The position numbers were made by a program, and so were the translations under genes. Below the pieces are notes generated by a model. That model had not been told where the DNA came from. It saw only the letters and a program-made list of their open reading frames with translations, and made no database searches. Positions 1-9,217 of a stretch of DNA of 64,000 nt are shown here, in pieces. Origin of the DNA: Arhodomonas aquaeolei DSM 8974 (GTDB taxonomy: Bacteria > Pseudomonadota > Gammaproteobacteria > Nitrococcales > Nitrococcaceae); assembly GCF_000374645.1 (NCBI RefSeq), contig NZ_KB894807.1, positions 92,061 through 156,060 on the forward strand, given 5' to 3'. Numbering within the stretch: the stretch's first letter is position 1; every line of letters starts with the position of its first letter.

Positions 1-1311
1 ACCAGCACCAACCTGGTGGTCGCCGGACTGATCCAGGGCGAGCCGGCGGTGGCCCCGGTGGCGCTGTTCGATCTCGCCTGGGTGGGTGTGCCCGTGGCCC
101 TGCTGGGGCTGGCCTACATCCTCGTCGCGAGCCCACGGCTGCTGCCGGACAACCGCGCCGCACTGGACATCGACGCGGACCCCCGGCGCTATACCGCGGA
201 GGTGGTGGTCGACCCCGACGGCCCCCTGGTGGGACGCAGCATCGAGCAGGCGGGCCTGCGCCACCTGCCCGGCCTGTTCCTCGCGGAGATCGAGCGCGAC
301 GGCCAGGTCCTGCCCGCCGTCGCCCCCAGCGAACGGCTCCAGGCCGGCGACCGGCTGGTCTTCGCCGGAGTGGTGGAATCGGTGGTGGACCTCCAGCGCA
401 TGCGCGGCCTCCAGCCCGCCACCGACCAGGTGCACAAACTGCAGGGCCGGCGCGACCAACGCTGCATGGTCGAGGCGGTGGTCTCCAACGAGTGTCCGCT
501 GGTGGGCAGCAGCATCCGCGCCGGGCGCTTCCGCAGCGAGTACAACGCCGCCGTGGTGGCGGTCGCCCGCGGCGGCCGGCGCCTGTCCGGCAAGATCGGC
601 GACATCGTGCTGCAGGCCGGCGACACGCTGCTGCTGGAGACCCACCCGAGCTTCCTCCAGCGCCAGCGCAACGGCCGCGACTTCTTCCTGGTCAGCCAGG
701 TGGAGGATTCCGCTCCCCGCCGCCACGACAAGGCCTGGATCGCGCTCGGGCTGCTCACCGCCATGGTCGCCGCGGCCGCCAGCGGCGTGCTCACGATGCT
801 CAACGCCGCCCTGCTCGCCGCCGGCGGCATGGTCCTCACCGGCTGCACCAGCAGCGCCGAGGCCCGGCGGCACGTGGACTGGTCCGTCCTGCTGGTGATC
901 GGGGCGGCACTGGGCGTGGGCCAGGCGATGGCCAACAGCGGCGCCGCCACCACCCTCGCCGACGCGCTGGTGAGCGCGGCCGGGGGACGGCCCTGGCTGG
1001 TGCTGCTCGCGGTGTTCGCGGTCACCTCGCTGTTCACGGAGATGATCACCAACAACGCCGCCGCGGTGCTGGTCTTCCCGGTGGCGCTGTCGGCGGCGCA
1101 GGGCCTGGGGGTGAACCCCACACCGTTCATGATCTGCCTGATGATCGCCGCCTCGGCGAGCTTCTCCTCGCCACTGGGCTACCAGACCAACCTGATGGTC
1201 TTCGGCCCCGGCGGCTACCGCTTCGCGGACTACCTCCGCTTCGGCCTGCCGCTCAACCTCCTCACCATGGCGGTGGCGGTGACGATCGCACCGCTGGTCT
1301 GGCCGTTCTAG
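1..1311 (+). CDS. SLC13-type permease with RCK_C domains, 3' part
   Basis: This is the C-terminal part of an inner-membrane anion/sodium symporter of the SLC13/CitT (DASS) superfamily. The reading frame is open from base 1, so the start lies outside the window. The first residues read TSTNLVV, the conserved substrate/sodium-binding signature of the family. A hydrophobic segment follows, then two soluble blocks resembling RCK_C (TrkA-C) domains at about residues 55-215, then four or more membrane spans. A second signature-like stretch (TEMITNNAAAVLVFPVAL) sits near residue 350. The arrangement of SLC13 halves flanking paired RCK_C domains is typical of bacterial YfbS/SdcL-like transporters. 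The substrate cannot be read from sequence. It is convergent with hinT. Confidence 0.85.
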   Translation, partial: TSTNLVVAGLIQGEPAVAPVALFDLAWVGVPVALLGLAYILVASPRLLPDNRAALDIDADPRRYTAEVVVDPDGPLVGRSIEQAGLRHLPGLFLAEIERDGQVLPAVAPSERLQAGDRLVFAGVVESVVDLQRMRGLQPATDQVHKLQGRRDQRCMVEAVVSNECPLVGSSIRAGRFRSEYNAAVVAVARGGRRLSGKIGDIVLQAGDTLLLETHPSFLQRQRNGRDFFLVSQVEDSAPRRHDKAWIALGLLTAMVAAAASGVLTMLNAALLAAGGMVLTGCTSSAEARRHVDWSVLLVIGAALGVGQAMANSGAATTLADALVSAAGGRPWLVLLAVFAVTSLFTEMITNNAAAVLVFPVALSAAQGLGVNPTPFMICLMIAASASFSSPLGYQTNLMVFGPGGYRFADYLRFGLPLNLLTMAVAVTIAPLVWPF

Positions 1312-1351
1312 CGGCCGCGGAGCGGGCGCCCGCGGCCGACGCGATCCCGGG

Positions 1352-1696
1352 TCAGCCCACCACCATCGGCCCCATGGGACGACCGCCCATGAGATGGACG
1401 TGCAGGTGATAGACTTCCTGGCCACCGTGCTCACGGCAGTTGACCAGCAGCCGGTAACCGGACTCCGCGATCCCCTCGCGGCGGGCGAGATCGCGCGCCA
1501 CCACCACCATGTGCCCGATCAGCGCCTCGTCCTCGTCGGCGATGTCGTCCACCGTCTCGATGACCTTGTTCGGCACGATGAGGATGTGTGTCGGCGCCTT
1601 GGGCGCGATGTCACGGAAGGCGGTGACCCGATCGTCCTGGTAGACGATGTCCGCGTCCATCTCGCCGTCGACGATCTGCTTGAAGATATTCGCCAT
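1352..1696 (-). CDS. hinT: HIT-family nucleotide-binding hydrolase (HinT-like)
   Basis: A 114-residue cytosolic protein of the histidine triad family, which hydrolyses purine nucleoside phosphoramidates and acyl-adenylates. The triad H97-x-H99-x-H101 (HLHVHL) lies near the C-terminus, and an N-terminal FKQIVDGE segment is typical of HinT. The length matches the family (about 110-120). The start is an ATG with an AGGAG just upstream. It lies downstream of ynfA on the same strand with a 60-base gap, so it may be the end of that run or have its own promoter. Confidence 0.93.
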   Translation of the reverse strand: MANIFKQIVDGEMDADIVYQDDRVTAFRDIAPKAPTHILIVPNKVIETVDDIADEDEALIGHMVVVARDLARREGIAESGYRLLVNCREHGGQEVYHLHVHLMGGRPMGPMVVG

Positions 1697-1758
1697 GGAT
1701 CGACTCCTGTCGTTTGCCGGGCCGCCATTCTACATCGCCCCCGGCCCGGCGTAGGTGC

Positions 1759-2082
1759 TCAGGCGGCGCGCGGGGCGAACATGATGATTGCCATCCCGGT
1801 CAGTGCCACCGCGGAACCGAGCAGATCCCACGCGGTCGGCCGAATCCCGTCCACAGCCCATAGCCAGACCACGGCGGTGGCGACGTAGACCCCGCCGTAG
1901 GCCGCGTAGACCCGCCCTGCCGCGGTGGGGTGGAGAGAAAGCAGCCAGACGAACAGCGCGAGGCTCGCGGCCGCCGGCAGCAGGAGCCACGGGCTGCGTC
2001 CCTCGTTGAGCCAGAGATACGGCAGGTAACAGCCGGCGATCTCCGCCAGCGCCGTCACCACGAAAAGCGCCAGGGTATTCAC
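1759..2082 (-). CDS. ynfA: YnfA family (UPF0060) small membrane protein
   Basis: A 107-residue, very hydrophobic protein with four predicted membrane spans. It contains the YnfA hallmarks [14 protein letters not shown] near the N-terminus, then a [12 protein letters not shown] stretch and a WLWAVDG segment. YnfA proteins belong to the small multidrug resistance-like (DMT) group. Some homologues have been linked to drug efflux, but the physiological role is unclear. The best start is GTG (2082), which gives the usual 105-110 residue length. It begins 10 bases after metR ends and is probably co-transcribed with it. Confidence 0.9.
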   Translation of the reverse strand: MNTLALFVVTALAEIAGCYLPYLWLNEGRSPWLLLPAAASLALFVWLLSLHPTAAGRVYAAYGGVYVATAVVWLWAVDGIRPTAWDLLGSAVALTGMAIIMFAPRAA

Positions 2083-2092
2083 CTCGGCGGCC

Positions 2093-3034
2093 TCACTCCG
2101 GCAGCGACACCGGGCGGATGCCGCGCAGGGTCTCGCCGGTGAGCCGGCGCGCGGCGGCGATGAAGCCGCTCAGGTACGGCAGCGTGGCCTCCTCCTCGCG
2201 CACCGCGGCATAGAGCGTGCTCCACAGCCCGCCGGGCCCGAGCCGGCAGACCTGGATCTGGCCCCGGGCGAGGTGCTCCTCCAGCGCCCAGCTCGGCATC
2301 GCGGTCACGCCGCGGCGGCTCGCCACGAGCTGGACGATCATCACCGAGAGCTCGGAGGTACGCACCGCCGCGGGCGCCACACCGGCCGGGTCCAGGAAAC
2401 GGCTGAACACGTCCAGCCGCGACCGGCACACCGGGTAGGTGATCAGGGTCTGGTCCGCCAGGTCCTCGGGCTCGATGTGGTCCTGGGCGGCGAGCGTGGA
2501 GCCCGCGGGCACGGCCAGCTGGACCTCGTGGCGGAACAGCGGCGAGTAGTGAATGCCGGTGAGCGCCGGGTCCGGGTCGGAGGTGATAACCATGTCGATA
2601 TCGCCGCGCACCAACGCCGGCAGCGGGTGGAAATTGAACCCCATGGACAGGTCCATCTCCACCTCCGGCCAGCGCTCGCGGTAGCGTTCCATCGTGGGCA
2701 GCAGCCACTGATAGCAGCTGTGGCACTCGATCGCGAGGTGAAGCCGCCCGCCCTGGCCCGCGGCCAGGTTGTTGAGCCGCTGCTCGACGGTCTCCACCTC
2801 CGGGAGCACGCGGTCGGCGAGCTCCAGCAGCATCTGCCCTGCCGGGGCGAGGCGCAGCGGCCGCGAGCGGCGGAAGAACAGCTCCGCGCCGACGCGGGAC
2901 TCAAGCCCCTTGATCTGGTGAGAGAGCGCGCTCTGGGTGAGATTCAGCCGCTCCGCCGCGGCGACCAGGCTGCCCGTCTCGCAGATCGTCTTCAGGCTGC
3001 GCAGATGCCGCAGCTCCAGCCAACCGCCCATCAT
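2093..3034 (-). CDS. metR: LysR-type regulator, MetR-like
   Basis: A 313-residue LysR-family transcription factor. An N-terminal winged helix-turn-helix (about residues 5-65, with [12 protein letters not shown] as recognition region) is followed by a periplasmic-binding-protein-like effector domain. Several stretches match enterobacterial MetR closely: [23 protein letters not shown] and [11 protein letters not shown]. MetR activates metE and other methionine genes with homocysteine as co-effector. Here no metE lies next to it; instead it sits in a tight minus-strand run (ybaK 7 bases upstream, ynfA 10 bases downstream). The identity is strong, while the regulon in this organism is inferred. 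Confidence 0.88.
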   Translation of the reverse strand: MMGGWLELRHLRSLKTICETGSLVAAAERLNLTQSALSHQIKGLESRVGAELFFRRSRPLRLAPAGQMLLELADRVLPEVETVEQRLNNLAAGQGGRLHLAIECHSCYQWLLPTMERYRERWPEVEMDLSMGFNFHPLPALVRGDIDMVITSDPDPALTGIHYSPLFRHEVQLAVPAGSTLAAQDHIEPEDLADQTLITYPVCRSRLDVFSRFLDPAGVAPAAVRTSELSVMIVQLVASRRGVTAMPSWALEEHLARGQIQVCRLGPGGLWSTLYAAVREEEATLPYLSGFIAAARRLTGETLRGIRPVSLPE

Positions 3035-3041
3035 TCCTCCG

Positions 3042-3512
3042 CTATCGCGTCACGCGGGCTCGTGTCCCGCCGGTGAGTTCGGGCAGCGCCGAGGGCGCCA
3101 CGGGGAAGACCGCGAACGGCGAGCCCGCCGCGGCCCAGACACGCTCGAAGCGCCACAGCGCGTCGTCCAGCCAGCAGCGCAGCCTTTCCGGATGGCCTAC
3201 CGGGGGGACACCGCCGATGGCGAAGCCGGTATGCTCGCGCACGAACGCGGCATCCGCGCGGCCGATGCCCTCGCCGGCGAGCTCGGCCAGCAGCACCTCG
3301 TCCACGCGCCGGTCGCCGCTGGCGATGACCAGCAGCGCATCACCGCTGTCGACACCGCGGAAAACCAGGCTCTTCGCGATCTGGCCGACGTCCACGCCCA
3401 GCGCCGCGGCGGCCTCGGCCGCGGTGCGGGTGGACTCGTCCACCGACTCGATGGTGACCTCGCGGCCACGCTCGGCGAGCGCCCGCGCCACCCGTTCAGG
3501 TCCCTTCGCCAT
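3042..3512 (-). CDS. ybaK: YbaK/ProX-type aminoacyl-tRNA deacylase
   Basis: A 156-residue YbaK/EbsC-family protein, related to the editing domain of prolyl-tRNA synthetase, which hydrolyses mischarged tRNAs such as Cys-tRNA(Pro) or Ala-tRNA(Pro). The family pattern is visible: IAKSLVFRG with the conserved lysine, ASGDRRVDE, and GFAIGGVPPVGH near residue 100. The length fits the free-standing family. Its first 17 bases overlap the 3' end of the TadA-acetyltransferase gene, suggesting translational coupling of two tRNA-related genes. The exact mischarged substrate is not determinable here. Confidence 0.88.
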   Translation of the reverse strand: MAKGPERVARALAERGREVTIESVDESTRTAAEAAAALGVDVGQIAKSLVFRGVDSGDALLVIASGDRRVDEVLLAELAGEGIGRADAAFVREHTGFAIGGVPPVGHPERLRCWLDDALWRFERVWAAAGSPFAVFPVAPSALPELTGGTRARVTR

Positions 3513-4491
3513 TCTCGTCCTCCGTGTCCAGCGGCAGGGTCAGTATGCGCTGCGGCCCCGCCGGTCCGCCGTGATAGAGCGCCCCCGTGTCGCGGAAACC
3601 GAAACGCCGGTACGCCGCCTCGGCCTTGTCGTTGCGCAGGTTCACCGTCAGGCTCAGCCACCGATAGCGCCGGGCCGCGATCGCGACGATCCCGCGCAGC
3701 GCCCGGGTCGCCACACCCCGCCCCTGATGACGGCGGTCGATGCGCAGCCCCTCCAGCCAGGCCTCGTCGCCGCGCCGTCCGGGATAGTCCACACCCTGTA
3801 CCGGCGGCACCAACGCCATCAGCCCCACCGGCCGGCCGCCGGCCTCGATGCCGTACAGCGCCTCGGCATAACCCTCGCGGAAGTGGCGCCGCATCAGCGT
3901 CGGCGCGTCGCTCACGAATGCCCCCTGGCCCTCGCCCACCGCGACGCCCTCGTAGCCGTGGGCATTCTCCGGGGTCAGCCGGACCAGCCGCACCGCCGGC
4001 CGCGAGGCGGCGCGCCGGGCACGGAAGAAGCGCTGCAGCCGCTCGCCGCAGGCATCGGCCATCACCCCGCCGTCGACCTGCAGGCGATGATTGTGACTGG
4101 CGTGCCCGTGCAGCGCCAGCGCACCGCCGCAGGCGCCGGTCTTCGGGTCCGCGGCGCCGAAGACCACGCGGCGCACCCGCGCGTGGACCAGCGCCCCCAC
4201 GCACATGGGGCAGGGCTCCAGGGTCACGTAGAGCGTGGCGTCGGGCAGGCGGTAGGCGGCACGCCGACGGGCGGCGTCGCGCACCGCCACGATCTCCGCG
4301 TGGGCCGTGGGGTCGTGGTCGGCGATGGGCCGGTTCCAGCCCTCGCCGATCACGCTCCCGTCGCCGGCGACCACCACCGCCCCCACGGGCACCTCGCCCG
4401 CCTCGGCGGCACGCTCGGCAAGGGCCAGGGCGCGGGCCATGAAGCCCTCGTCCGCCGCGGCGCCGGCCTCGGATGACGCGTCGTCGTTCAC
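3496..4491 (-). CDS. tadA: tRNA adenosine deaminase TadA fused to a GNAT acetyltransferase
   Basis: A 331-residue two-domain protein. Residues about 15-160 form a cytidine/adenosine deaminase domain with zinc ligands H64, C94 and C97 and the catalytic glutamate E66 (HAE...PCPMC), followed by a TadA-like FGAADPKTGACGG segment. TadA makes inosine at the tRNA-Arg wobble position. Residues about 167-322 resemble a GNAT N-acetyltransferase, with an acetyl-CoA loop HQGRGVA around 255-261 and a YRRFGF motif near 294-299. Typical TadA is about 150-170 residues, so the C-terminal domain is an addition. The start at 4491 gives a short extra N-terminus; the methionine at residue 18 is an alternative. 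It leads the ybaK-metR-ynfA run. Confidence 0.88.
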   Translation of the reverse strand: MNDDASSEAGAAADEGFMARALALAERAAEAGEVPVGAVVVAGDGSVIGEGWNRPIADHDPTAHAEIVAVRDAARRRAAYRLPDATLYVTLEPCPMCVGALVHARVRRVVFGAADPKTGACGGALALHGHASHNHRLQVDGGVMADACGERLQRFFRARRAASRPAVRLVRLTPENAHGYEGVAVGEGQGAFVSDAPTLMRRHFREGYAEALYGIEAGGRPVGLMALVPPVQGVDYPGRRGDEAWLEGLRIDRRHQGRGVATRALRGIVAIAARRYRWLSLTVNLRNDKAEAAYRRFGFRDTGALYHGGPAGPQRILTLPLDTEDENGEGT

Positions 4492-4839
4492 GGCACCGCG
4501 GGGACGGCCCGGCCGCCGACGGACATCACACCCCGCCCGGTCGTCAGCTGGTCACCCAACCCGGCATGGTCAAGGGGTTTCACGGTGATCGACCCGGGAT
4601 TCATAACGTCGCTTTGCCATCAACGGCACACATCTTCTGCTGGCGTGGGAGAGGGAGCGCTTCGCGGGGAGACGACTCTGCTCGACACCGTCATCAATCG
4701 GCCTCAAGGATACAGGAAGCCGGCGGGCGTTGTCCGCCGCCCCGCCCCCGTCGCGCCCGGTAGCAATCCCGTTCAATACACCGGCCGCGCGGCGTTCCAG
4801 CCTGGCCGGCACGAGATCAAGACACCGAGGACATCCCCC
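4492..4839. other. Intergenic region between tadA and the LysE gene
   Basis: This 348-base stretch separates the divergently transcribed tadA fusion and LysE-type exporter and must hold both promoters. No gene, RNA or convincing -35/-10 pair was recognised on either strand. Short open frames through it only extend the LysE frame upstream and lack family similarity. Confidence 0.4.
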
Positions 4840-5430
4840 ATGACCGTGACCCTGTCGCTGTCCATGGCCGCCTTCGCACTGGCGGCCTCCCTTTCCCCCG
4901 GCCCGGTGAACCTGGTGGCGCTGAGCGCCGGGACACGGCATGGATTCCGGGCTAGCCTGCGCCATGTCACCGGCGCGACGGTCGGCTTCACCCTGCTGCT
5001 GGTGCTGATCGGTCTGGGCCTTCACCGGCTGATGGTCCGCTGGCCGGGCATCATCGAGGGGGTACGCTGGGCCGGCGTGGCCTTCCTGCTCTACCTGGCC
5101 TGTCGCCTTGCGGCGGACGACGGCCGTCTGGAGAGGACCGACCCCGCGGCGGCGCCGTCATGGCTGGTGGGCGCGACCATGCAGTGGCTCAACCCCAAGG
5201 CGTGGCTGGCCTCGATGGCTGGCATGGGGGCCTATGCGGCGGGCGGTGACCTCGGCCTGGTGGCGTGGTTCGCAACCCTGTTCTTCGTGATCTGCTACCT
5301 GTCGATCGGCTGCTGGGCCTATGCCGGTGCCCACCTGAGGCGGTTCCTGGACCGTCCGGCGAGGGTGCGCCTGTTCAATCGCGGCATGGCGGTGCTGCTG
5401 GCGGCGAGTGCGCTCTATCTGCTGCTGTGA
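4840..5430 (+). CDS. LysE/RhtB family amino-acid exporter
   Basis: A 196-residue inner-membrane exporter with about six hydrophobic spans. The N-terminal SPGPVNLVALSAG is the LysE-superfamily signature, and a WLNPKAWLASMA motif follows near residue 115. Members export lysine/arginine, homoserine/threonine or similar compounds. The ATG at 4840 fits the family length; the frame runs further upstream but with no similarity. The last 16 bases overlap the convergent AraC-family gene, a pairing often seen where the regulator controls the exporter. The substrate is unknown. Confidence 0.88.
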   Translation: MTVTLSLSMAAFALAASLSPGPVNLVALSAGTRHGFRASLRHVTGATVGFTLLLVLIGLGLHRLMVRWPGIIEGVRWAGVAFLLYLACRLAADDGRLERTDPAAAPSWLVGATMQWLNPKAWLASMAGMGAYAAGGDLGLVAWFATLFFVICYLSIGCWAYAGAHLRRFLDRPARVRLFNRGMAVLLAASALYLLL

Positions 5431-6248
5431 CCCGCGGCATACTGCCCCGGCGTGGCCGCCTGCAGACGCTTGAAGGTGCGCTGGAAGTGTGCCTGATCGG
5501 CAAAGCCGCAGTCCGCGGCGACCTCGGCGATGGGACGGCCACGGCGCAGCTGGCGACGAGCGAACCGAACGCGCCGGTCGGTGAGGAAGGCATGGGGCGT
5601 CAGCCCGAAGTGGGCCTTGAAGCATCGCACCAGGTGGGAGCGGGACAGGCCGGCGGCACGGCAGATGTCGTCCAGCCCGATGGCCTCCGTACAGTGGGTG
5701 TCGATGTAGTCCGCCGCGCGACGCAGACCGAGGGGGTCGCTACCGGATGGTGACATCCTCGGTGTCAGGCAGCGCTGCATCTCGACGACCAGCGCGGTGG
5801 CCTCGGTCTCCATGGCCAGGCGACCGGCGTCCGGATCGAAGAGGGTGTCGCAGAGGGTCGTCAGGCGCCGATACAGGGCCGGGTGGCGACTCGAGCGGGC
5901 AGTGTATAGCTGGACGTCGAGATGGCCGGGCGCACCGAGTTCCCGCTGCAGTGCGCCGAGCCAGGCGGTGTCCAGGTAGAGCATGTCGTACGACCAGGGG
6001 CGCTCGTCGATGGGATTGCAGGCATGCACCGCTTCGGGATTCATGACCACCACGGTACCGGGGGCGACCGTTTCGGCATGGCCCTGGTTCCAGTACGTGC
6101 TGTTGCCGCCGGTAACCGCGCCGATGGAGAAGCTCTCGTGGCTGTGCCTGGCGTAGCAGACACGCCGGCCGTCCGTGACCCGACGGGCCTCGAGGAAGGG
6201 CAGCGCCGGATCACGCCAGAAGCGCGGATGGTCGTGACGAAGGCTCAT
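5415..6248 (-). CDS. AraC-family transcriptional regulator
   Basis: A 277-residue regulator. Residues about 15-150 resemble the AraC-type cupin sensing domain (HSHESFSIGAVTGG, NPEAVHACNP). Two helix-turn-helix motifs follow at the C-terminus, with GLSRSHLVRCFKAHFGLTPH and IAEVAADCGFADQAHFQRTFK as recognition regions. The ATG at 6248 is preceded by GGGAGGG and starts at the usual family position. It converges on and overlaps the LysE exporter gene by 16 bases, so it probably controls amino-acid export; that is inferred from neighbourhood only. Confidence 0.88.
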   Translation of the reverse strand: MSLRHDHPRFWRDPALPFLEARRVTDGRRVCYARHSHESFSIGAVTGGNSTYWNQGHAETVAPGTVVVMNPEAVHACNPIDERPWSYDMLYLDTAWLGALQRELGAPGHLDVQLYTARSSRHPALYRRLTTLCDTLFDPDAGRLAMETEATALVVEMQRCLTPRMSPSGSDPLGLRRAADYIDTHCTEAIGLDDICRAAGLSRSHLVRCFKAHFGLTPHAFLTDRRVRFARRQLRRGRPIAEVAADCGFADQAHFQRTFKRLQAATPGQYAAGHSSR

Positions 6249-6437
6249 GGGGCCCTCCCGGATCGATGGACTACAGCCTATGCGGTATCGCCGGGAATGG
6301 CGAGCCCACACCGTGGACCAGGCGGCCGACAATTCCGATCTGGAGTCTATCGAGAAACATCAGGTGTAGGGCTTTCTGCCCTGCTGATACCATACCGCTC
6401 TTGAAGATGATCCCGGAACTGCTGGCAAGGAGCCGAG

Positions 6438-7307
6438 TTGGACACTGACAATCGCCCCTTGAGCGCACTGGAGCGATACCACGCCCGTTCGATTCATCTG
6501 CGCCTGATCCTCTTCAAGTGGCTTGCCCTGTTCTTCGGGGTTGTCCTTACGCTTCTCGGTCTCATGCTGCCTGTGGCATTTGCTTTCGACAGGCAGAGCG
6601 TTCCCCTTCCACTGCTCCTCCTCCTCGTCCTGCTGGACCTCGTTATCATAGCGCTGGGCCTTTTCATTACCGCCCATGGGCTGTGGCGGGATACAAAGCT
6701 GAGGGAAACAGCGACCCAGCTGCATGGCAAGCTGACCGAGAAGAAGCATACGGTGGTCAACCCCAATACCGGCAGCCGCACCACCCATCGCCTGTACTTT
6801 ATCGACGATATTCAGATCTCCTGGCCGTCGGGATCCGAGACTGTCTACCTCCCGCTGGTCGGCCGTGACATCGAACTGACGGTCGCAATGATCGATGTGA
6901 AAAGCCGGAACAGGCTCAAGGCGTTACGCCAGCGCGTGGGTATCGACAAGCTCGCCGGGCCCGGGAAACACCCTTCGGGGATCGCGGTCGTACTCAACTA
7001 CCGGCAGGCAGTCAATATCCACGGGGTGCTCGATAAATATGGACGCAATTACCTGCTTGGCTATCAGCTCAGGTGGGCCATCGGGGCCGGCCTTTTCGTG
7101 GCACTGACCTTTTTCCTCCTGATGCAGCCCTACACGTTAACCTTTCTCAGCCAGACCAATTTTCTCCTGATGCTTCTGGTGCTCATCGGTTACGCGATAG
7201 GAGGGGCCCTAGCCATGGGCCTCGTCATTGAAGGTTACCAGAAGCTGCGCAAGCGGCTTGATCCCGACTATGACGATACGCCCCACGAGGAGCGGCTGAA
7301 GGGATAA
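6438..7307 (+). CDS. Unrecognised membrane protein, lower GC than neighbours
   Basis: A 289-residue protein that I do not recognise. Four hydrophobic spans are visible at about residues 24-50, 57-80, 213-230 and 242-264. A central soluble part of about 130 residues (85-210) contains HTVVNPNTGSRTTH and a short IDVKSRNRLKALR stretch. The C-terminus is highly charged. This layout resembles membrane proteins with a central cytoplasmic or periplasmic beta-rich domain, but no family is evident. The start is TTG (6438) with AAGGAG at 6427-6432. Codon use is clearly less GC-biased than in flanking genes, and it stands alone between the AraC gene and guaA, which suggests recent acquisition. Confidence 0.7.
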   Translation: MDTDNRPLSALERYHARSIHLRLILFKWLALFFGVVLTLLGLMLPVAFAFDRQSVPLPLLLLLVLLDLVIIALGLFITAHGLWRDTKLRETATQLHGKLTEKKHTVVNPNTGSRTTHRLYFIDDIQISWPSGSETVYLPLVGRDIELTVAMIDVKSRNRLKALRQRVGIDKLAGPGKHPSGIAVVLNYRQAVNIHGVLDKYGRNYLLGYQLRWAIGAGLFVALTFFLLMQPYTLTFLSQTNFLLMLLVLIGYAIGGALAMGLVIEGYQKLRKRLDPDYDDTPHEERLKG

Positions 7308-7542
7308 CTGGTGACTCCGATCCACGGAAACACCGCTTCATTCCGTTCCGGCGGCATCGGACCGCGGTCACGGATGCCCCCGCCTGGCCTGCAACCCATT
7401 GCTCGTGCGTACGCCCCCCGGCAGTCCTTCGAACGCTCCAGCGGGACCGTTCCCGATGCGATCTCCCCTGTTTGAAACATCGCCGATTCCCGGAACGACA
7501 CACCCTCGCCCGGCGGATCTTCAAGCCGCTCCCGACGTGTAA

Positions 7543-9120
7543 TCACTCCCACTCGATGGTCGCCGGCGGCTTGCCGGAGATGTCGTAGACCACGCGGGAG
7601 ATGCCCTCGATCTCGTTGATGATGCGCCGGGAGACGTGATCCAGGAACTCGTAGGGCAGGTGCGCCCAGCGCGCGGTCATGAAGTCCACGGTCTCCACCG
7701 CGCGCAGCGCGACCACGTACTCGTAGCGGCGGCCGTCGCCGGTCACGCCCACGGACTTCACCGGCAGGAACACGGCGAATGCCTGGCTGACCTGCTCATA
7801 GTAGCCACCGGCGCGCAGCTCCTCGATAAAGATGGCGTCCGCCTGGCGCAGGGGATCGGTGTATTCCTTGCGCACCTCGCCGAGGATGCGCACGCCGAGC
7901 CCCGGCCCGGGGAAGGGGTGACGGTGGATCATCTCCGCCGGGAGGCCAAGCTCCAGGCCGATGCGCCGGACCTCGTCCTTGAACAGCTCGCGCAGCGGCT
8001 CCAGGAGCTTGAGGTTCATCTTCTCCGGCAGCCCGCCCACGTTGTGGTGGGACTTGATCACGTGGGCCTTGCCGGTGGCGGCACCGGCGGACTCGATGAC
8101 GTCCGGATAGATGGTGCCCTGGGCGAGCCACTGGACGTTCTCGAGCCGGCCCGCCTCCTCGTCGAAGACGTCGATGAAGGTGTTGCCGATGATCCGGCGC
8201 TTGTCCTCCGGGTCCTCGACGCCGGCGAGGCGGTCGAGGAAGCGGTTCTCGGCGTCCACGTGGATCACGCGCACGCCCATGTGCCGGGCGAAGGTGGCCA
8301 TGACCTGCTCGCCCTCGTCGAGGCGCAGCAGGCCGTTGTCCACGAACACGCAGGTGAGCTGGTCACCGATGGCCTTGTGCAGCAGCGCGGCGACCACCGA
8401 GGAGTCGACGCCCCCGGAGAGCCCGAGCAGGACGTTCTCGTCGCCCACCCGCTCACGGATGCGGGCGACGTTGTCCTCGATGATGTTGCCCGCGGTCCAG
8501 TCACCGGCGCAGCCGCAGATCTCGTGGACGAAACGCGAGAGGATGCGCTGGCCCTGGGCGGTGTGGGTGACCTCGGGATGGAACTGCACGCCGTAGTAGC
8601 CGCGCTCGTCGTCGCCCATGCCCGCGATGGGGGCGCTGTCGGTGCTGGCGATGACCTTGAAGCCCTCCGGCAGCGCGCTGACGCGGTCGCCATGGCTCAT
8701 CCACACGTCCAGCAGGCCGTAGCCCTCCGGGCTGGCATGGTCCTCGATGTCGCTCAGCAGCCGGGAGTGGCCGCGGGCGCGGACCCGGGCGTAGCCGAAC
8801 TCCTTGTGCGAGGACGGCTCCACGGCGCCGCCGAGCTGGGCGGCCATGGCCTGCATGCCGTAGCAGATGCCGAGCACCGGTACCCCGAGCTCGAAGACCG
8901 CCGCGGGGATCCGCGGGGTGTCGGCGAAATGCACGGACTCCGGGCCGCCGGAGAGTATCACGCCGCTCGCCCCGAAGCCGCTGACCGTCTCCTCGGTGCA
9001 GTCGCAGGGGTGGATCTCGCAGTATACGCCCGCCTCACGCACCCGCCGGGCGATGAGCTGGGTGTACTGGGAGCCGAAGTCGAGTACGAGGACGCGGTGG
9101 GCGTGGATATCCTGGGTCAT
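7543..9120 (-). CDS. guaA: GMP synthase (glutamine-hydrolysing)
   Basis: A 525-residue cytosolic enzyme that converts XMP, ATP and glutamine to GMP in de novo purine synthesis. The N-terminal class I amidotransferase domain carries the nucleophile C86 (GICYGMQ) and the QFHPEVTHT histidine/glutamate pair. The ATP-pyrophosphatase domain carries the SGGVDSS P-loop, and the C-terminal dimerisation domain ends in PPATIEWE as in other GuaA proteins. The ATG at 9120 gives the family length; upstream in-frame codons are not conserved. It is normally next to guaB, but here two other genes intervene. Confidence 0.97.
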   Translation of the reverse strand: MTQDIHAHRVLVLDFGSQYTQLIARRVREAGVYCEIHPCDCTEETVSGFGASGVILSGGPESVHFADTPRIPAAVFELGVPVLGICYGMQAMAAQLGGAVEPSSHKEFGYARVRARGHSRLLSDIEDHASPEGYGLLDVWMSHGDRVSALPEGFKVIASTDSAPIAGMGDDERGYYGVQFHPEVTHTAQGQRILSRFVHEICGCAGDWTAGNIIEDNVARIRERVGDENVLLGLSGGVDSSVVAALLHKAIGDQLTCVFVDNGLLRLDEGEQVMATFARHMGVRVIHVDAENRFLDRLAGVEDPEDKRRIIGNTFIDVFDEEAGRLENVQWLAQGTIYPDVIESAGAATGKAHVIKSHHNVGGLPEKMNLKLLEPLRELFKDEVRRIGLELGLPAEMIHRHPFPGPGLGVRILGEVRKEYTDPLRQADAIFIEELRAGGYYEQVSQAFAVFLPVKSVGVTGDGRRYEYVVALRAVETVDFMTARWAHLPYEFLDHVSRRIINEIEGISRVVYDISGKPPATIEWE

Positions 9121-9217
9121 GGGCTGTTCCGGAATCTCGGGAATGGGGGTAGACTTCGCGCGCGAATTCGAATTGCGAAGGATACCGTATAGAGGCGTCA
9201 CGCACGATACGACAGCC

